Source of the DNA: CAZMFZ01 sp046152935
GTDB lineage: Bacteria > Bacteroidota > Bacteroidia > Cytophagales > UBA9547
NCBI GenBank assembly: GCA_046152935.1
Contig: JBJXGB010000103.1
Location: 1 to 64,000 of the forward strand
Length of the DNA stretch: 64,000 bases
Direction: 5' to 3'
Shown: positions 9,151 to 17,548 of the stretch, piece by piece
Position numbering within the stretch: the first letter of the stretch is position 1
How the letters are laid out: each line of letters begins with the position of its first letter
The notes under the pieces: model-generated
Databases searched by the model: none
Told to the model about the DNA's origin: nothing
The model's input: the letters and a program-made list of their open reading frames with translations, nothing else
Translations under genes and position numbers: made by a program

Positions 9151-11682
9151 TTACAACGATAAGGACACGCCTACTTTTATACCCCAATTTTGGATTTCGT
9201 AATCTTGAGCTAAATACGAAAGACGCTTATAAAACTCTACCCTGAATACTTTGGCAATATTTTCTATGCCTATGCCAGCCTCCATATACGGGATATTTGG
9301 GTCTAGTGCATAAAAATTTCGGTACTGAATGCTTTCATTTTTAGGCGTAAGATTCAAATCGCTTTGCGTAGCCGTGCCCCAGATCGCATTGAAAGACACC
9401 ACTTCTCGCAATTTTAACTTGTAAAACAGTGGTATGCGATTGAAAAAAAAGCCAGAAAAATGATGTTGGTAATTGAGTGTGACGGACCGGCTGCTTACAA
9501 ATTCAAAGAAATTCATCAAACTGAACGCACCAGCACTATAAACAAGTGTTTGATTGCCCAAGTGGATATTTAAAAGTGGAAATGGCAAGGTATTTGGAAT
9601 GTAATTGCCGCGTATCGTATAATTTGATCTTCCAAATTTGCCAACTGTAAACATCTGTTGCACTTGAACAGCTAATTTATGATACGCGAAGTGGCTGCCT
9701 CCCAAGCCTTTCAAGCCCAAATGATACCGCAAAGTAACCATAGGAATTTGCTCATTTCCGATCGAAATGCGATTGTGTTCATAATATAAAAATGTTTCTC
9801 TGCGGGCAATACGTGTTTCAAAAACCAGCTCTGCGTTATTTAAAGTATTATTTATGGTAGAATTTGTATCGCCAGGCACCGAATAGTAACCAAAATTGTA
9901 CCGATCAGAATTCATTGGCACTTGGTTGAAATTTTGATAATTGAATTGCAATTTGGCAGTAACACCACGAATAACATCAATTTGGGCATAAGTTGTGAAA
10001 TTATTGATATAAAAAGGATTTGCATTGCTGAGATTGCCCCATCTTGAAATGGCGTAAAACAAGGTCGAAACATTGCCTTTGTTGAAAGAAAATATGCCCA
10101 ATTGTTCTAAATCGTAAAAATATTCAATGCCAGCCCAAAACCATTTGCGTTTTGAGATATTAAAATCGACTGAGCCTCCATATTTTAGTCTTTTATCTGT
10201 AGTGCCATAAGCGATATACGACTTCAAAAGCCACTTTTTGCTGAATAGGTAGCTCGATCTCAGCCCCAATTTGAATCGTATTCCCTCAATATTATTCCAT
10301 GCAATAGACTGAGAATAAGGGCCTATTTCAATTAAACCTACTTTTTTATATCCATTTACCACAATATCTAAAATTTCAATGTATGAGCGTATCACTGGCA
10401 AATTTTTGAGGGTATCGATCATTGCTATCACCTGTTTATCTGTATTTGATAGCGAATCGTGGCGATTTTTTTGCCAGAAAGCTTTGTCAAAATCGTTCGC
10501 ATTTTCGGCTGTTTCTAATCCCACTTGAAAAAAATCTTCACTTTTAGGTTCATTTACTTTGATATCATTATTAGAAATGTAGTATTTAATCAAAAAACCA
10601 GCCGAGCTGTCGACCAATTCTGCCAAATTAATGCCAAATCGCATTTTGTAAGGCAGCCAAGCTTTTTCACTTGTGCGTTGAAATTCTTGTTGAATTTTTA
10701 TCTTATCGACAAAATTGATATTGGCCGTTTTGCCAATCGTAAGATCGCATCGCCTAATTGCATACTCATTTTTTGTAACCCAAATAGTGCCTTTAAATGC
10801 CAGATCGGCTGCTCTTTTGGGCTTTACATTTATTTTATAGCAAAAAGCTGAATCGATAAATAGACTATCTTCTAAATCGTAATCGTAATACTCTGCCCAA
10901 CTTTCTGCAATGGGAGATACAAAATCTTTACCCATAAATTGGATCCAGTTTTGATAAAAATTAAACTCTGTAATGCTACTGCCTGTGATTTGTGAAATAA
11001 ATTGGGCGTTGCTTTCATCTAGGACACCTGAAATATTATGTGCTAAAATATGTTCTTTTTGGCGAATGGGGTCGTTTTGGTAGTTGATTTTAGAGATAGT
11101 TTCTGACAAATAAATAGGAATAATTGGCTTTCCCTCATCATTTGTCACTTTTTTCAGGCTATCAATGGCCGCAATTACTTTTTTTAGAATTTTTCTTTTT
11201 CTAATCTTTTGAGAAATATTATCAATATCGACTTGCACTTTTGAGTAGCTTTCATATTCATAGGCAGCCAATGATCGCTTATCATTCATTTTTTTGCTTT
11301 TCTGAATCTTTCGCAGAATGGACCAAGCCGGATTTTCGCCCCTTTTGATTATTACCTCGCCCAATTCCTTTGCATTTTCCGTCAATTGAAAATTAATAAT
11401 TTGCGAGGATTCGCCAAGTTTCAAAGGTTTTATTTTAGATTTGTAACCTACGTAAGTAGCTGTAATTGAATCTCTTACATAAGAAGCATTGATTGCGTAA
11501 TTGCCTTCGAAATCGGTTTGAGCACCTATGGATGTGCCTTTAAATTGGATGATGACAAATGGAAGCGGTTCGCCATTTGCTGCATCTGTTACTTTGCCTT
11601 TGATCGAAAACTGCGCCAATCCACACAATGCCAACAAAGTGAATAACGAGAAGAAGAAAAAACGCTTTGAAGAAATGGCCAA
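9151..11682 (-). CDS. DUF5686 outer-membrane protein with N-terminal CarboxypepD_reg-like domain
   Basis: An 843-residue protein with a signal peptide (cleavage after GLAQ) followed by a CarboxypepD_reg-like beta-sandwich at about residues 25-110 (FSIKGKVTDAANGEPLP, DFEGNYAI, ATYVGYKSK). The rest matches the DUF5686 architecture found only in Bacteroidota: a helical/mixed middle region (WSILRKIQKSKKMNDKRSL) and a C-terminal half of amphipathic beta strands ending in VGVSLSL, suggesting an outer-membrane barrel. The N-terminal domain is the same kind found on TonB-dependent receptors, but no TonB plug is present. The function is not known. It stands alone, 112 bases after the IPT gene on the same strand. 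Confidence 0.85.
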   Translation of the reverse strand: MAISSKRFFFFSLFTLLALCGLAQFSIKGKVTDAANGEPLPFVIIQFKGTSIGAQTDFEGNYAINASYVRDSITATYVGYKSKIKPLKLGESSQIINFQLTENAKELGEVIIKRGENPAWSILRKIQKSKKMNDKRSLAAYEYESYSKVQVDIDNISQKIRKRKILKKVIAAIDSLKKVTNDEGKPIIPIYLSETISKINYQNDPIRQKEHILAHNISGVLDESNAQFISQITGSSITEFNFYQNWIQFMGKDFVSPIAESWAEYYDYDLEDSLFIDSAFCYKINVKPKRAADLAFKGTIWVTKNEYAIRRCDLTIGKTANINFVDKIKIQQEFQRTSEKAWLPYKMRFGINLAELVDSSAGFLIKYYISNNDIKVNEPKSEDFFQVGLETAENANDFDKAFWQKNRHDSLSNTDKQVIAMIDTLKNLPVIRSYIEILDIVVNGYKKVGLIEIGPYSQSIAWNNIEGIRFKLGLRSSYLFSKKWLLKSYIAYGTTDKRLKYGGSVDFNISKRKWFWAGIEYFYDLEQLGIFSFNKGNVSTLFYAISRWGNLSNANPFYINNFTTYAQIDVIRGVTAKLQFNYQNFNQVPMNSDRYNFGYYSVPGDTNSTINNTLNNAELVFETRIARRETFLYYEHNRISIGNEQIPMVTLRYHLGLKGLGGSHFAYHKLAVQVQQMFTVGKFGRSNYTIRGNYIPNTLPFPLLNIHLGNQTLVYSAGAFSLMNFFEFVSSRSVTLNYQHHFSGFFFNRIPLFYKLKLREVVSFNAIWGTATQSDLNLTPKNESIQYRNFYALDPNIPYMEAGIGIENIAKVFRVEFYKRLSYLAQDYEIQNWGIKVGVSLSL

Positions 11683-11806
11683 ACGAGACTGATTTATTGG
11701 AGTCGAAATTTACAAAAAATAAAAAACAGTGGACATATTAATCACCCAAACGACATATTTTGTAGTTGAGACCCAACTCTAAAACCGAATAATGGGTAAT
11801 AAAAGC

Positions 11807-12592
11807 TCAAACTAACTCGGGTGCAAAATTTACTCTTACAGGGCTATCGTATTGTAAACCGAGTAATTGCGAGGCATTGCCATTTTTAATGGCTATTTCT
11901 AGTAAGCCCAAATCGTTAAACAGTGCTACGCAATCGCCATTTTCAGCCTGGTGGTAGATAGCATGCATCGTTTCTACATTTTCCCTGCCAAATGAAATAA
12001 TCGAAGCCCTGCCTTGAGCAGTTTCATCAAATAATTTCTTTGAAATATTGGTGATCGCATTGCCATAATGGTCGGTATGCAACACATTGCCCTCAATAGA
12101 ATTTCTATTTGATTTCAACTTTCTGCCTACCATTCTCTTCAAAGTTGCACTGTTGATGGTAGGACCTAAATCGTATAAATTTTTACCACTTGCCAAAGAA
12201 ACGGCTGCAAAAGCAAATATATTCTTCTCTGGGAATGTTTGATTTAAGTTTTTATCAAATAATATTTCGACCGCAATGGTAGGTTTTTCGCTCAGTAATG
12301 AAAAAAAACCATTGTCTGTGCCCACAAAAAAATGGTCTTCCATGCGGGCAGCTATGTACTTATCAGTATTTTCATTAAGCGAATTGATGGCCACCAAATG
12401 AACTGTCCCTTTTGGGAAATCTCTAAAAACCGAATTTAAAATAAACGCACCGTGAGCAACATTGTAGTGATCTACATTGTGAGAAATGTCAATTACCTGA
12501 ATATTGGCATTGTAATTAAATATTTTGGCCTTTACGGCTGCTACATAATGATCTCTAGTGCCGAAATCAGAAGTAAAAGTGATGATTGCCAT
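11807..12592 (-). CDS. SAM hydroxide adenosyltransferase (DUF62 family)
   Basis: A 261-residue member of the DUF62 family, which hydrolyses S-adenosylmethionine to adenosine and methionine by adding hydroxide. The N-terminal signature ITFTSDFGTRDHYVAAVK is clear, followed by VIDISHNVDHYNVAHGAF, VGTDNGFFSLL (catalytic Asp region) and HTDHYGNAITN (His region). The related fluorinases and chlorinases share the fold, but those are rare and nothing here suggests halide use. The physiological role in bacteria remains uncertain. It is separated from both neighbours by more than 100 bases and is probably expressed alone. Confidence 0.88.
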   Translation of the reverse strand: MAIITFTSDFGTRDHYVAAVKAKIFNYNANIQVIDISHNVDHYNVAHGAFILNSVFRDFPKGTVHLVAINSLNENTDKYIAARMEDHFFVGTDNGFFSLLSEKPTIAVEILFDKNLNQTFPEKNIFAFAAVSLASGKNLYDLGPTINSATLKRMVGRKLKSNRNSIEGNVLHTDHYGNAITNISKKLFDETAQGRASIISFGRENVETMHAIYHQAENGDCVALFNDLGLLEIAIKNGNASQLLGLQYDSPVRVNFAPELV

Positions 12593-12766
12593 ATTTTATT
12601 ATTTGTTAATAATTAATTTCTTCTACGAAATCGATTTAAAAAGCTACCCTATTTCTCAAAGAAAATCAGGAAATGTTATAAACCCATCCTAATCTAAATC
12701 TAAAGAGTCTTTGTTCTTTCTTCTTTTTTCTTTACCATATCTTCCCAAAAGTCTTGTACTAGAATA

Positions 12767-14014
12767 CTACCACTTCAATTTCTTATGCCCAAATATAGCA
12801 TAGTACAATATAAAACCATAACACACCAATAGAATGGAATATCCGATTTGAGGTGAATAGCTATCGGCAATCTGACCGTAAGCCAAAGGCAATAAAGCTC
12901 CGCCTGCTATTGCCATTATCAACATTGATGACCCGAGTTTTGTGAATTTACCCAAATCTTTGATGGCCAAAGGCCAAATGGCAGGCCACATAATAGCATT
13001 AGCCAAGCCTAAAGCAGCTACACAGAATACTGATACATAGCCTTTGAAAACCAGTGTAGCCAATACAAATAAAATCCCTAAAATGGCCGAAATTAACAAG
13101 AAAGTTTCTTGTTTCATGTATTTTGGAATAGCGAAAATACCCAAGAAATAACCCAAAAGCATGGCTATCAAAGTAATGCTGGTGAATTTTGACGCTTGAT
13201 CTATTCCTATGCCTTGGGTCATGGCGTAGTTAATGATCGTATCGCCTGCTATTACTTCTGCCCCCACGTATAAAAATAAAGCTACTACACCCAATATCAA
13301 GTTGGGTGATTGGAAAATAGAAGCTTTTGAGTTTAAGCTTTTTTCTTGGTCGTTAGTATGTTGATCCAAATCAATTTGAGGTAAATCGATTTTCCAAACT
13401 ACAAAAGCCAAAAAAGCCAATGTTGAGGCCATAAAAGCGTATGGAGCTATGATTTTACTAGACAATTCGTTCAAAAGAACTTCCTTTTGTTCAAATGAAA
13501 GTGTTGGCAGTGTAGACATTAACTCGTTGGCATTGGCAAATACGATCGAACCCAATAAAATTGGACTGGCCACTCCTGCAGCTTTGCTACAAACGCCCAT
13601 AATACTTATGCGTTGTGCTGCACTTTCGACATTTCCCAATACGGTAACGTACGGATTAGCAGCAGTTTGCAATACGGCTAAGCCAGTTCCTATCACAAAC
13701 AGACCTGTGAGAAAAACGGCATAATTTCTTGAAATGGCAGCAGGCAAAAACACCAACATCCCTATGGCCATTATCACCAAACCCAATACCATTCCATTTT
13801 TGAAGCCTGTTTTCTGCAATATCCAAGCCGAAGGCAAAGCCATGATGAAATAAGAAATATAAAAGCAAAAAGCCACCAAGAGCGATTCGAAATTGCTGAG
13901 GTTACATACAATTTTGAAGAATGGAATAAGTGCCCCATTTAGCCAGGTAACAAAGCCAAAAATAAAAAATAAGGCACCTATTACGATAATCGGGCGTTTG
14001 GAGATGAAATTCAT
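12767..14014 (-). CDS. Sugar MFS transporter, FucP/GluP family
   Basis: A 415-residue, 12-helix major facilitator that imports a hexose with protons across the inner membrane. Family signatures are FVTWLNGALIPFFK near residue 20, LPSAWILQKTGFKNGM in the loop between helices, and TAANPYVTVLG with the NPYV motif. The C-terminal half has the ANAIMWPAIWPLAIKDLGK signature shared by glucose/galactose/fucose permeases. The exact sugar cannot be told; nearby genes for aldose epimerase, a sugar nucleotidyltransferase and a nagB remnant at 17.3-19.8 kb suggest hexose or amino-sugar use. The restriction-modification locus now separates it from those genes. Confidence 0.9.
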   Translation of the reverse strand: MNFISKRPIIVIGALFFIFGFVTWLNGALIPFFKIVCNLSNFESLLVAFCFYISYFIMALPSAWILQKTGFKNGMVLGLVIMAIGMLVFLPAAISRNYAVFLTGLFVIGTGLAVLQTAANPYVTVLGNVESAAQRISIMGVCSKAAGVASPILLGSIVFANANELMSTLPTLSFEQKEVLLNELSSKIIAPYAFMASTLAFLAFVVWKIDLPQIDLDQHTNDQEKSLNSKASIFQSPNLILGVVALFLYVGAEVIAGDTIINYAMTQGIGIDQASKFTSITLIAMLLGYFLGIFAIPKYMKQETFLLISAILGILFVLATLVFKGYVSVFCVAALGLANAIMWPAIWPLAIKDLGKFTKLGSSMLIMAIAGGALLPLAYGQIADSYSPQIGYSILLVCYGFILYYAIFGHKKLKW

Positions 14015-14145
14015 GGATATTGTAAAAGATATTTTTTTTGAAAAGTACTAAAATTAAATAGGAGTGAAATTATTATTTATTTCGTAGGTGGGGATCATAA
14101 AATATCAAATGAAATAAAAAATTTAAGGCTCAAAATTGAAACAGC

Positions 14146-14164
14146 GTTTTGAGACACTCAAAAC
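14146..14164. repeat. Small inverted repeat
   Basis: GTTTTGAG and CTCAAAAC form a perfect 8-bp inverted repeat with a 3-base loop. No T-run follows on either strand, so it is not a clear terminator. Confidence 0.5.
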
Positions 14165-14189
14165 ACCAGCAAGTTAAAATAATAGGAAC

Positions 14190-14212
14190 GTCCTGAGTTT
14201 TAAACTCAGGAC
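14190..14212. repeat. Perfect 11-bp palindrome
   Basis: GTCCTGAGTTT and AAACTCAGGAC are perfectly complementary around one central base. It is followed on the + strand by AGCTTTTA. It could be a weak terminator or an intergenic palindromic element; no second copy was seen in this window. Confidence 0.55.
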
Positions 14213-14329
14213 AGCTTTTACCATTGCTTCGCAAACTACGCACAACTGGGGGTGCTGTGAAAAATTGAGGACAGCTTTCATTGAGTTCCATATGGCACAA
14301 TTAGGCAAATATCAAACATACATCATATG

Positions 14330-14353
14330 CTTGCTGGTGAAAACGCCAGCAAG
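14330..14353. repeat. 10-bp hairpin with AAAA loop
   Basis: CTTGCTGGTG (14330-14339) pairs with CGCCAGCAAG (14344-14353), with one G-U pair, around AAAA. It lies about 55 bases upstream of the candidate promoter of the methyltransferase operon. Confidence 0.5.
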
Positions 14354-14408
14354 GGCGAGGCTCGAATACAATGTTACCTGTTGAATTTTTTTTGTTTATG
14401 CCTCTTTA

Positions 14409-14440
14409 TTTGCGAATATGATAATTATCGTTCAATTTTG
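14409..14440 (+). promoter_or_regulatory. Candidate promoter with internal palindrome upstream of DUF6471-methyltransferase
   Basis: TTTG (14409-14412) and CAATTTTG (14433-14440) are 20 bases apart, close to the TTTG-N19-TAnnTTTG consensus (one -7 mismatch, spacer one longer). The perfect 10-bp palindrome GATAATTATC (14420-14429) lies in the spacer, a position where a small regulator could block polymerase. The leader to the DUF6471 ATG at 14458 would be very short. Confidence 0.4.
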
Positions 14441-14457
14441 CAAAATAAATTCTCGTT

Positions 14458-14736
14458 ATGTCAAATTGGGATGATAAAGCAAAACGTCTACTAAAGTCCG
14501 AGTTGGTCAAACGCGGTGTGTCAAATGCTGATTTGGTGTTATTACTTAACGAGATTGGCGTTGAAGAAACTAAGGCAAGCATAGATAGCAAAATTAGTCG
14601 TGGCAGTTTTAGTGCTACATTTTTATTGCAGTGTCTTACTGTTGTTGGCTGTCATAAAATTGAAATTGAGAATTACGAAAGCCAGTTATTGATGGCGGCA
14701 GAACCAAATGAGTCTTATAAAAGAAGCGTAAAATGA
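14458..14736 (+). CDS. DUF6471 family small protein, coupled to the methyltransferase
   Basis: A 92-residue protein matching DUF6471 (LLKSELVKRGVSNADLVLLL, GVEETKASIDSKISRGSFSA, FLLQCLTVVGC). The predicted fold is a small helical, helix-turn-helix-like domain. Its stop overlaps the methyltransferase start by four bases (ATGA), so the two are translationally coupled. Known: DUF6471 proteins are often found next to C5-cytosine methyltransferases, but I do not know of a proven function. Inference: a regulator of the restriction-modification genes, analogous to a controller (C) protein, or an accessory subunit of the methylase. The palindrome in the promoter just upstream would suit an autoregulator. 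Confidence 0.75.
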   Translation: MSNWDDKAKRLLKSELVKRGVSNADLVLLLNEIGVEETKASIDSKISRGSFSATFLLQCLTVVGCHKIEIENYESQLLMAAEPNESYKRSVK

Positions 14737-16061
14737 AAAACAATACTGTAAAATTCATTGATCTTTTTGCGGGTCTTGGAGGTATCCGTCTGGGTTTTGA
14801 AAAAGCATTTAAAGATGCAGGCCTGGATACCGAATGTGTAATGACTTCGGAAATAAAACCTTATGCCGTAAAAACGTTGAAACATAATTTTGGAAACGAT
14901 TTCTTGGCTGGTGACATTTTCGGAATTCGTAATGAATTTATTCCCGATTTTGATTTTTTGTTAGGCGGTTTTCCCTGTCAACCGTTCAGCTCCGGTGGAA
15001 AACGCCAAGGCTTTTTAGACACAAGAGGGACTTTGTTTTTTGAGATTGAAAGAATTTTGAGAGAAAAAAAACCGTACGGTTTTATTCTTGAAAACGTGGA
15101 AGGTTTAGTAAAACACGATCTAGAAACTAAAAATGATGAAATCGGGAGAACACTAAAAACCATTTTGCACGCACTCAAAAATGAGTTGGGTTATAAAACA
15201 ACTTGGAAAGTTTTTGATAGCCTAGAATTCGGACTACCACAATCGCGCAAACGGATTTTCATTGTCGGCACAAAAGAAGAGTATGTCGACTTAAGCGGAA
15301 ATGAGCCGTGTTTTTGTGCATTGGAAAACATATTGGAAAAAGGCTTGCCTATCTTAAAATCAGAATTTATTGATAAACTATTGTCGCATTTCTCTTTGGA
15401 CGAACTGTATGGAAAATCCATCAAAGATAAACGGGGTGGTGACAACAACATTCACAGTTGGGATCTTGAAATAAAAGGAAGTGTTACGAAACAACAAGCA
15501 AAAATCCTCAACCAATTGTTTAAACAAAGGCGCAAAAAACAATGGGCAGATGAAATTGGCATTGACTGGATGGATGGAATGGCGTTGACTGTGGAGCAAA
15601 TAAATACATTTGTTTATCTGGCAAAAGATGAGTTGAAATCACTGCTGGACGACCTGACAAAAAAAGGCTATTTGAAACTGGAACACCCGAAAAAATTAGT
15701 TAAAAACCACACAACGAATGGTATTGCTACATACCGTCAATATGACGAAACAAAACCCAAAGGGTATAACATTGTTACAGGTAAATTAAGTTTTGAGATC
15801 AATAAAGTACTTGATCCAAAAGATATCGCTCCTACTTTGGTAGCAACTGATGTTTCAAGATTGGCTGTACCTGATGGAAATGGTTTGCGTAGACTGACAA
15901 TTAGAGAAGGCTTGCGCTTATTTGGTTATCCTGAATGGTACGAAATTCCTACAAAAGAATATGATGCATTCGATTTGTTGGGGAATACAGTTGCCGTACC
16001 TGTTGTAGAATTTGTAGCGAATAAATTAGCCGAGGTTTACATCAGCGAACCTGTAGTTTAA
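14733..16061 (+). CDS. DNA (cytosine-5-)-methyltransferase of a type II restriction-modification system
   Basis: A 442-residue C5-cytosine methyltransferase with all key motifs in order: SAM-binding motif I (FIDLFAGLGGIRLGF, residues 8-22), motif IV with the catalytic cysteine (GGFPCQPFSSGG, PCQ at 81-83), motif VI (ENV at 120-122), motif VIII (QSRKRIFIVG), and motifs IX-X at the C-terminus (APTLVATDVSRL, LLGNTVAVPVVEF). The region at about residues 190-350 between VIII and IX is the target-recognition domain. The protein transfers a methyl group to a cytosine in the recognition site so the host DNA is protected. Its tail overlaps by 20 bases with the convergent restriction-enzyme gene. The specificity is inferred from that partner to be possibly GGNNCC. 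Confidence 0.94.
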   Translation: MKNNTVKFIDLFAGLGGIRLGFEKAFKDAGLDTECVMTSEIKPYAVKTLKHNFGNDFLAGDIFGIRNEFIPDFDFLLGGFPCQPFSSGGKRQGFLDTRGTLFFEIERILREKKPYGFILENVEGLVKHDLETKNDEIGRTLKTILHALKNELGYKTTWKVFDSLEFGLPQSRKRIFIVGTKEEYVDLSGNEPCFCALENILEKGLPILKSEFIDKLLSHFSLDELYGKSIKDKRGGDNNIHSWDLEIKGSVTKQQAKILNQLFKQRRKKQWADEIGIDWMDGMALTVEQINTFVYLAKDELKSLLDDLTKKGYLKLEHPKKLVKNHTTNGIATYRQYDETKPKGYNIVTGKLSFEINKVLDPKDIAPTLVATDVSRLAVPDGNGLRRLTIREGLRLFGYPEWYEIPTKEYDAFDLLGNTVAVPVVEFVANKLAEVYISEPVV

Positions 16062-16728
16062 TACCCGTATGTTCTTCATAATTTCTCAATACATTTTGTA
16101 ACCAATGTCCATTAGTGTGGCGAGTTTGTGGATATTGGTAGCGAGTTTCGTTAAGTGCAGTAAGAAATTCTTCTAATGAATTGAAAGGTTTAAATATTGA
16201 ACGTTCGGAATACCAAACACTTGGTCGAATATTGTAGATAACACTTTTCTTCTCCTGTACTTTTAATGGATATGTACTACTTGAACAAGCTAATTCCCAA
16301 ATTTTCTTAATCCAAACATCTTTAATAGTCAACTCGCTTCCTTTCATTTGGTAGGCAAAGATCAAATAATTAGAATCTAAACGATATGCAGAGCTTAGCA
16401 GGGAATTGCAATATGAATCAAAGTTAGCCAAATCAAACCCTGGGCCTCTGTCCCAATCAAAAGATTTTACTTCCAGTAATTCAGCTTTTTTGTTGTGTTT
16501 ATCCAGATAAAAATCTGGAAACACTTGTGAATTTGAGTTCTCTTCAAATTCAACCGTTTCTTTCATGAGCCATGCCTTTAACCATTCTTGTAGTAGGTTT
16601 CCAACGGTGTCTTTAGTTTCAATTGCGATTGTCAGGTCTTTGAGCGAAAAATTGATAACTCCTTTTTCTCCAATAATCTTGTATTCGTTTACTAATTTGT
16701 TGTGTAGCTCAAGTCCTGATAATTTCAT
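16042..16728 (-). CDS. Type II restriction endonuclease, NgoBV/NlaIV-like
   Basis: A 228-residue protein encoded tail-to-tail with the methyltransferase, overlapping it by 20 bases. The N-terminal region (LHNKLVNEYKIIGEKGVINF, TKDTVGNLLQEWLKAWL) is what I recognise from the NgoBV restriction enzyme family, whose members cut GGNNCC. A PD-(D/E)xK nuclease core is visible: Pro71-Asp72, thirteen residues, then Glu86-x-Lys88 in LLEVKSF, followed by DWDRGPGFDLANF. The family assignment is from memory and moderate; the nuclease core and pairing with a methyltransferase are strong. The convergent arrangement means the nuclease has its own promoter, so methylase and nuclease can be timed separately. 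Confidence 0.82.
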   Translation of the reverse strand: MKLSGLELHNKLVNEYKIIGEKGVINFSLKDLTIAIETKDTVGNLLQEWLKAWLMKETVEFEENSNSQVFPDFYLDKHNKKAELLEVKSFDWDRGPGFDLANFDSYCNSLLSSAYRLDSNYLIFAYQMKGSELTIKDVWIKKIWELACSSSTYPLKVQEKKSVIYNIRPSVWYSERSIFKPFNSLEEFLTALNETRYQYPQTRHTNGHWLQNVLRNYEEHTGIKLQVR

Positions 16729-17059
16729 TTATTTCCAATGTCAAATCCATTGCAAATGTATATTTTTCCCTGATTTTTCTGTGGTGAATTTGATAATACA
16801 GCAGCGAAGGTCTGCATATACGCAAGTCTACTATATTTCTTTCAAAAACTAGAGGTTATTTCTATCTTTTAAGAAATACACGCAATAGTTGTTTCGTATA
16901 TTTCTTTTTCATGCAAATGTCAAGCGACCTCGCTAGTTTAAACCACTTCATTTTACCCCTAGCGCTACTGCGCTTTCATCGTCTTTGCTAGGTTTGCGCT
17001 TGGCGAGCAGGTCGGCATAGTATTTCAAAAAAGTTATAATTCAAAAATTACTTTACCTT
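16729..17059. other. Noncoding stretch between the restriction gene and the tandem repeat
   Basis: About 330 bases with no supportable gene; one short frame on the + strand overlaps the start of the restriction gene and looks like chance. A locally GC-richer patch (about 16920-17020) has no recognisable coding content and may be debris. Confidence 0.5.
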
Positions 17060-17276
17060 AAGGTTTTGTACCACTACAAAAGCTTCCCTGAGTGAAAAGC
17101 AAGGTTTTGTATCCCTACAAAGGCTTCGCTGAGTAAAAAGCAAGGTTTTGTACCCCTACGAAAGCTTCCCTGAGTGACAGGCAGAGTTTTGTAGCCCTAC
17201 GAAAGCTTCGCTGAGTGAAAAGCAAGGTTTGGTACCCCTACAAAGGCTTCACTGAGTCACAGGCAGGGTTTTGTAG
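17060..17276. repeat. 41-bp tandem repeat, five units plus a partial sixth
   Basis: Units start at 17060, 17101, 17142, 17183 and 17224, each exactly 41 bases, followed by a 12-base partial unit at 17265-17276. The core reads TTTTGTACCCCTACAAAG with GAGTGAAAAGC at the unit end. Each unit holds a small hairpin (TTTGTA/TACAAA around four bases); in units 3 and 4 the right arm is TACGAAA, which still pairs through a G-U. Units differ at several positions, so this is not a recent expansion. There are no unique spacers, so it is not a CRISPR array. The partial unit ends exactly where the nagB remnant begins. Confidence 0.9.
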
Positions 17277-17478
17277 GTAAATCTCCATCATTCTGAAGAT
17301 AGACCAATTCTGCATACACCCTGGTTGGAGTTGAGCCAGTAGCCAAGCCCAACACACAATTTTTGCCTTCTAATTGTTTTATTTTAATTAACGAAGCTAT
17401 ATCGTTGGCTACTTGGAATGAAGCCGCTTCTGAGCTTTCAAATATCTTGGTTGGTATTTTTTCTTTGATATTCATCAT
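17277..17478 (-). pseudogene. nagB: Truncated glucosamine-6-phosphate deaminase, N-terminal fragment
   Basis: On the minus strand the frame starts at 17478 and encodes about 67 residues of a NagB N-terminus: EAASFQVANDIASLIK, then GKNCVLGLATGSTPTRVYAE, the phosphosugar-binding loop of the family. Homology stops at about NDGDLP, and the frame then runs a few codons into the 41-bp repeat and ends at 17257. A full NagB needs about 260 residues or more, and the catalytic Asp/His/Glu region is missing, so this cannot be an active deaminase. No further nagB sequence is found on the other side of the repeat. It is a remnant of amino-sugar catabolism. Confidence 0.8.
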
Positions 17479-17548
17479 GTTTCATTATTCGAAATATAAA
17501 TCATTTAGGTTTCTTTATAAATATTTTGATAAGTTAATGCCAAAGAAA

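Larger units (their letters stand above)
14015..14457. other. 443-base noncoding stretch before the restriction-modification locus
   Basis: No gene is visible. It holds three hairpins (14146-14164, 14190-14212, 14330-14353) and, at its right end, a candidate promoter with a palindrome. It marks the left edge of the accessory region. Confidence 0.6.

Noticed and set aside
11807..12592. SAM-dependent halogenase
   Set aside because: The DUF62 fold is shared, but hydroxide adenosyltransferases are far more common and no halogenase-specific feature or pathway genes are seen.
16565..16852. Plus-strand frame opposite the restriction enzyme gene
   Set aside because: It lies antisense to the well-supported nuclease gene and has no recognisable protein features.
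17060..17276. Possible CRISPR array
   Set aside because: The 41-base units are contiguous without unique spacers and no cas gene is present; this is a plain tandem repeat.
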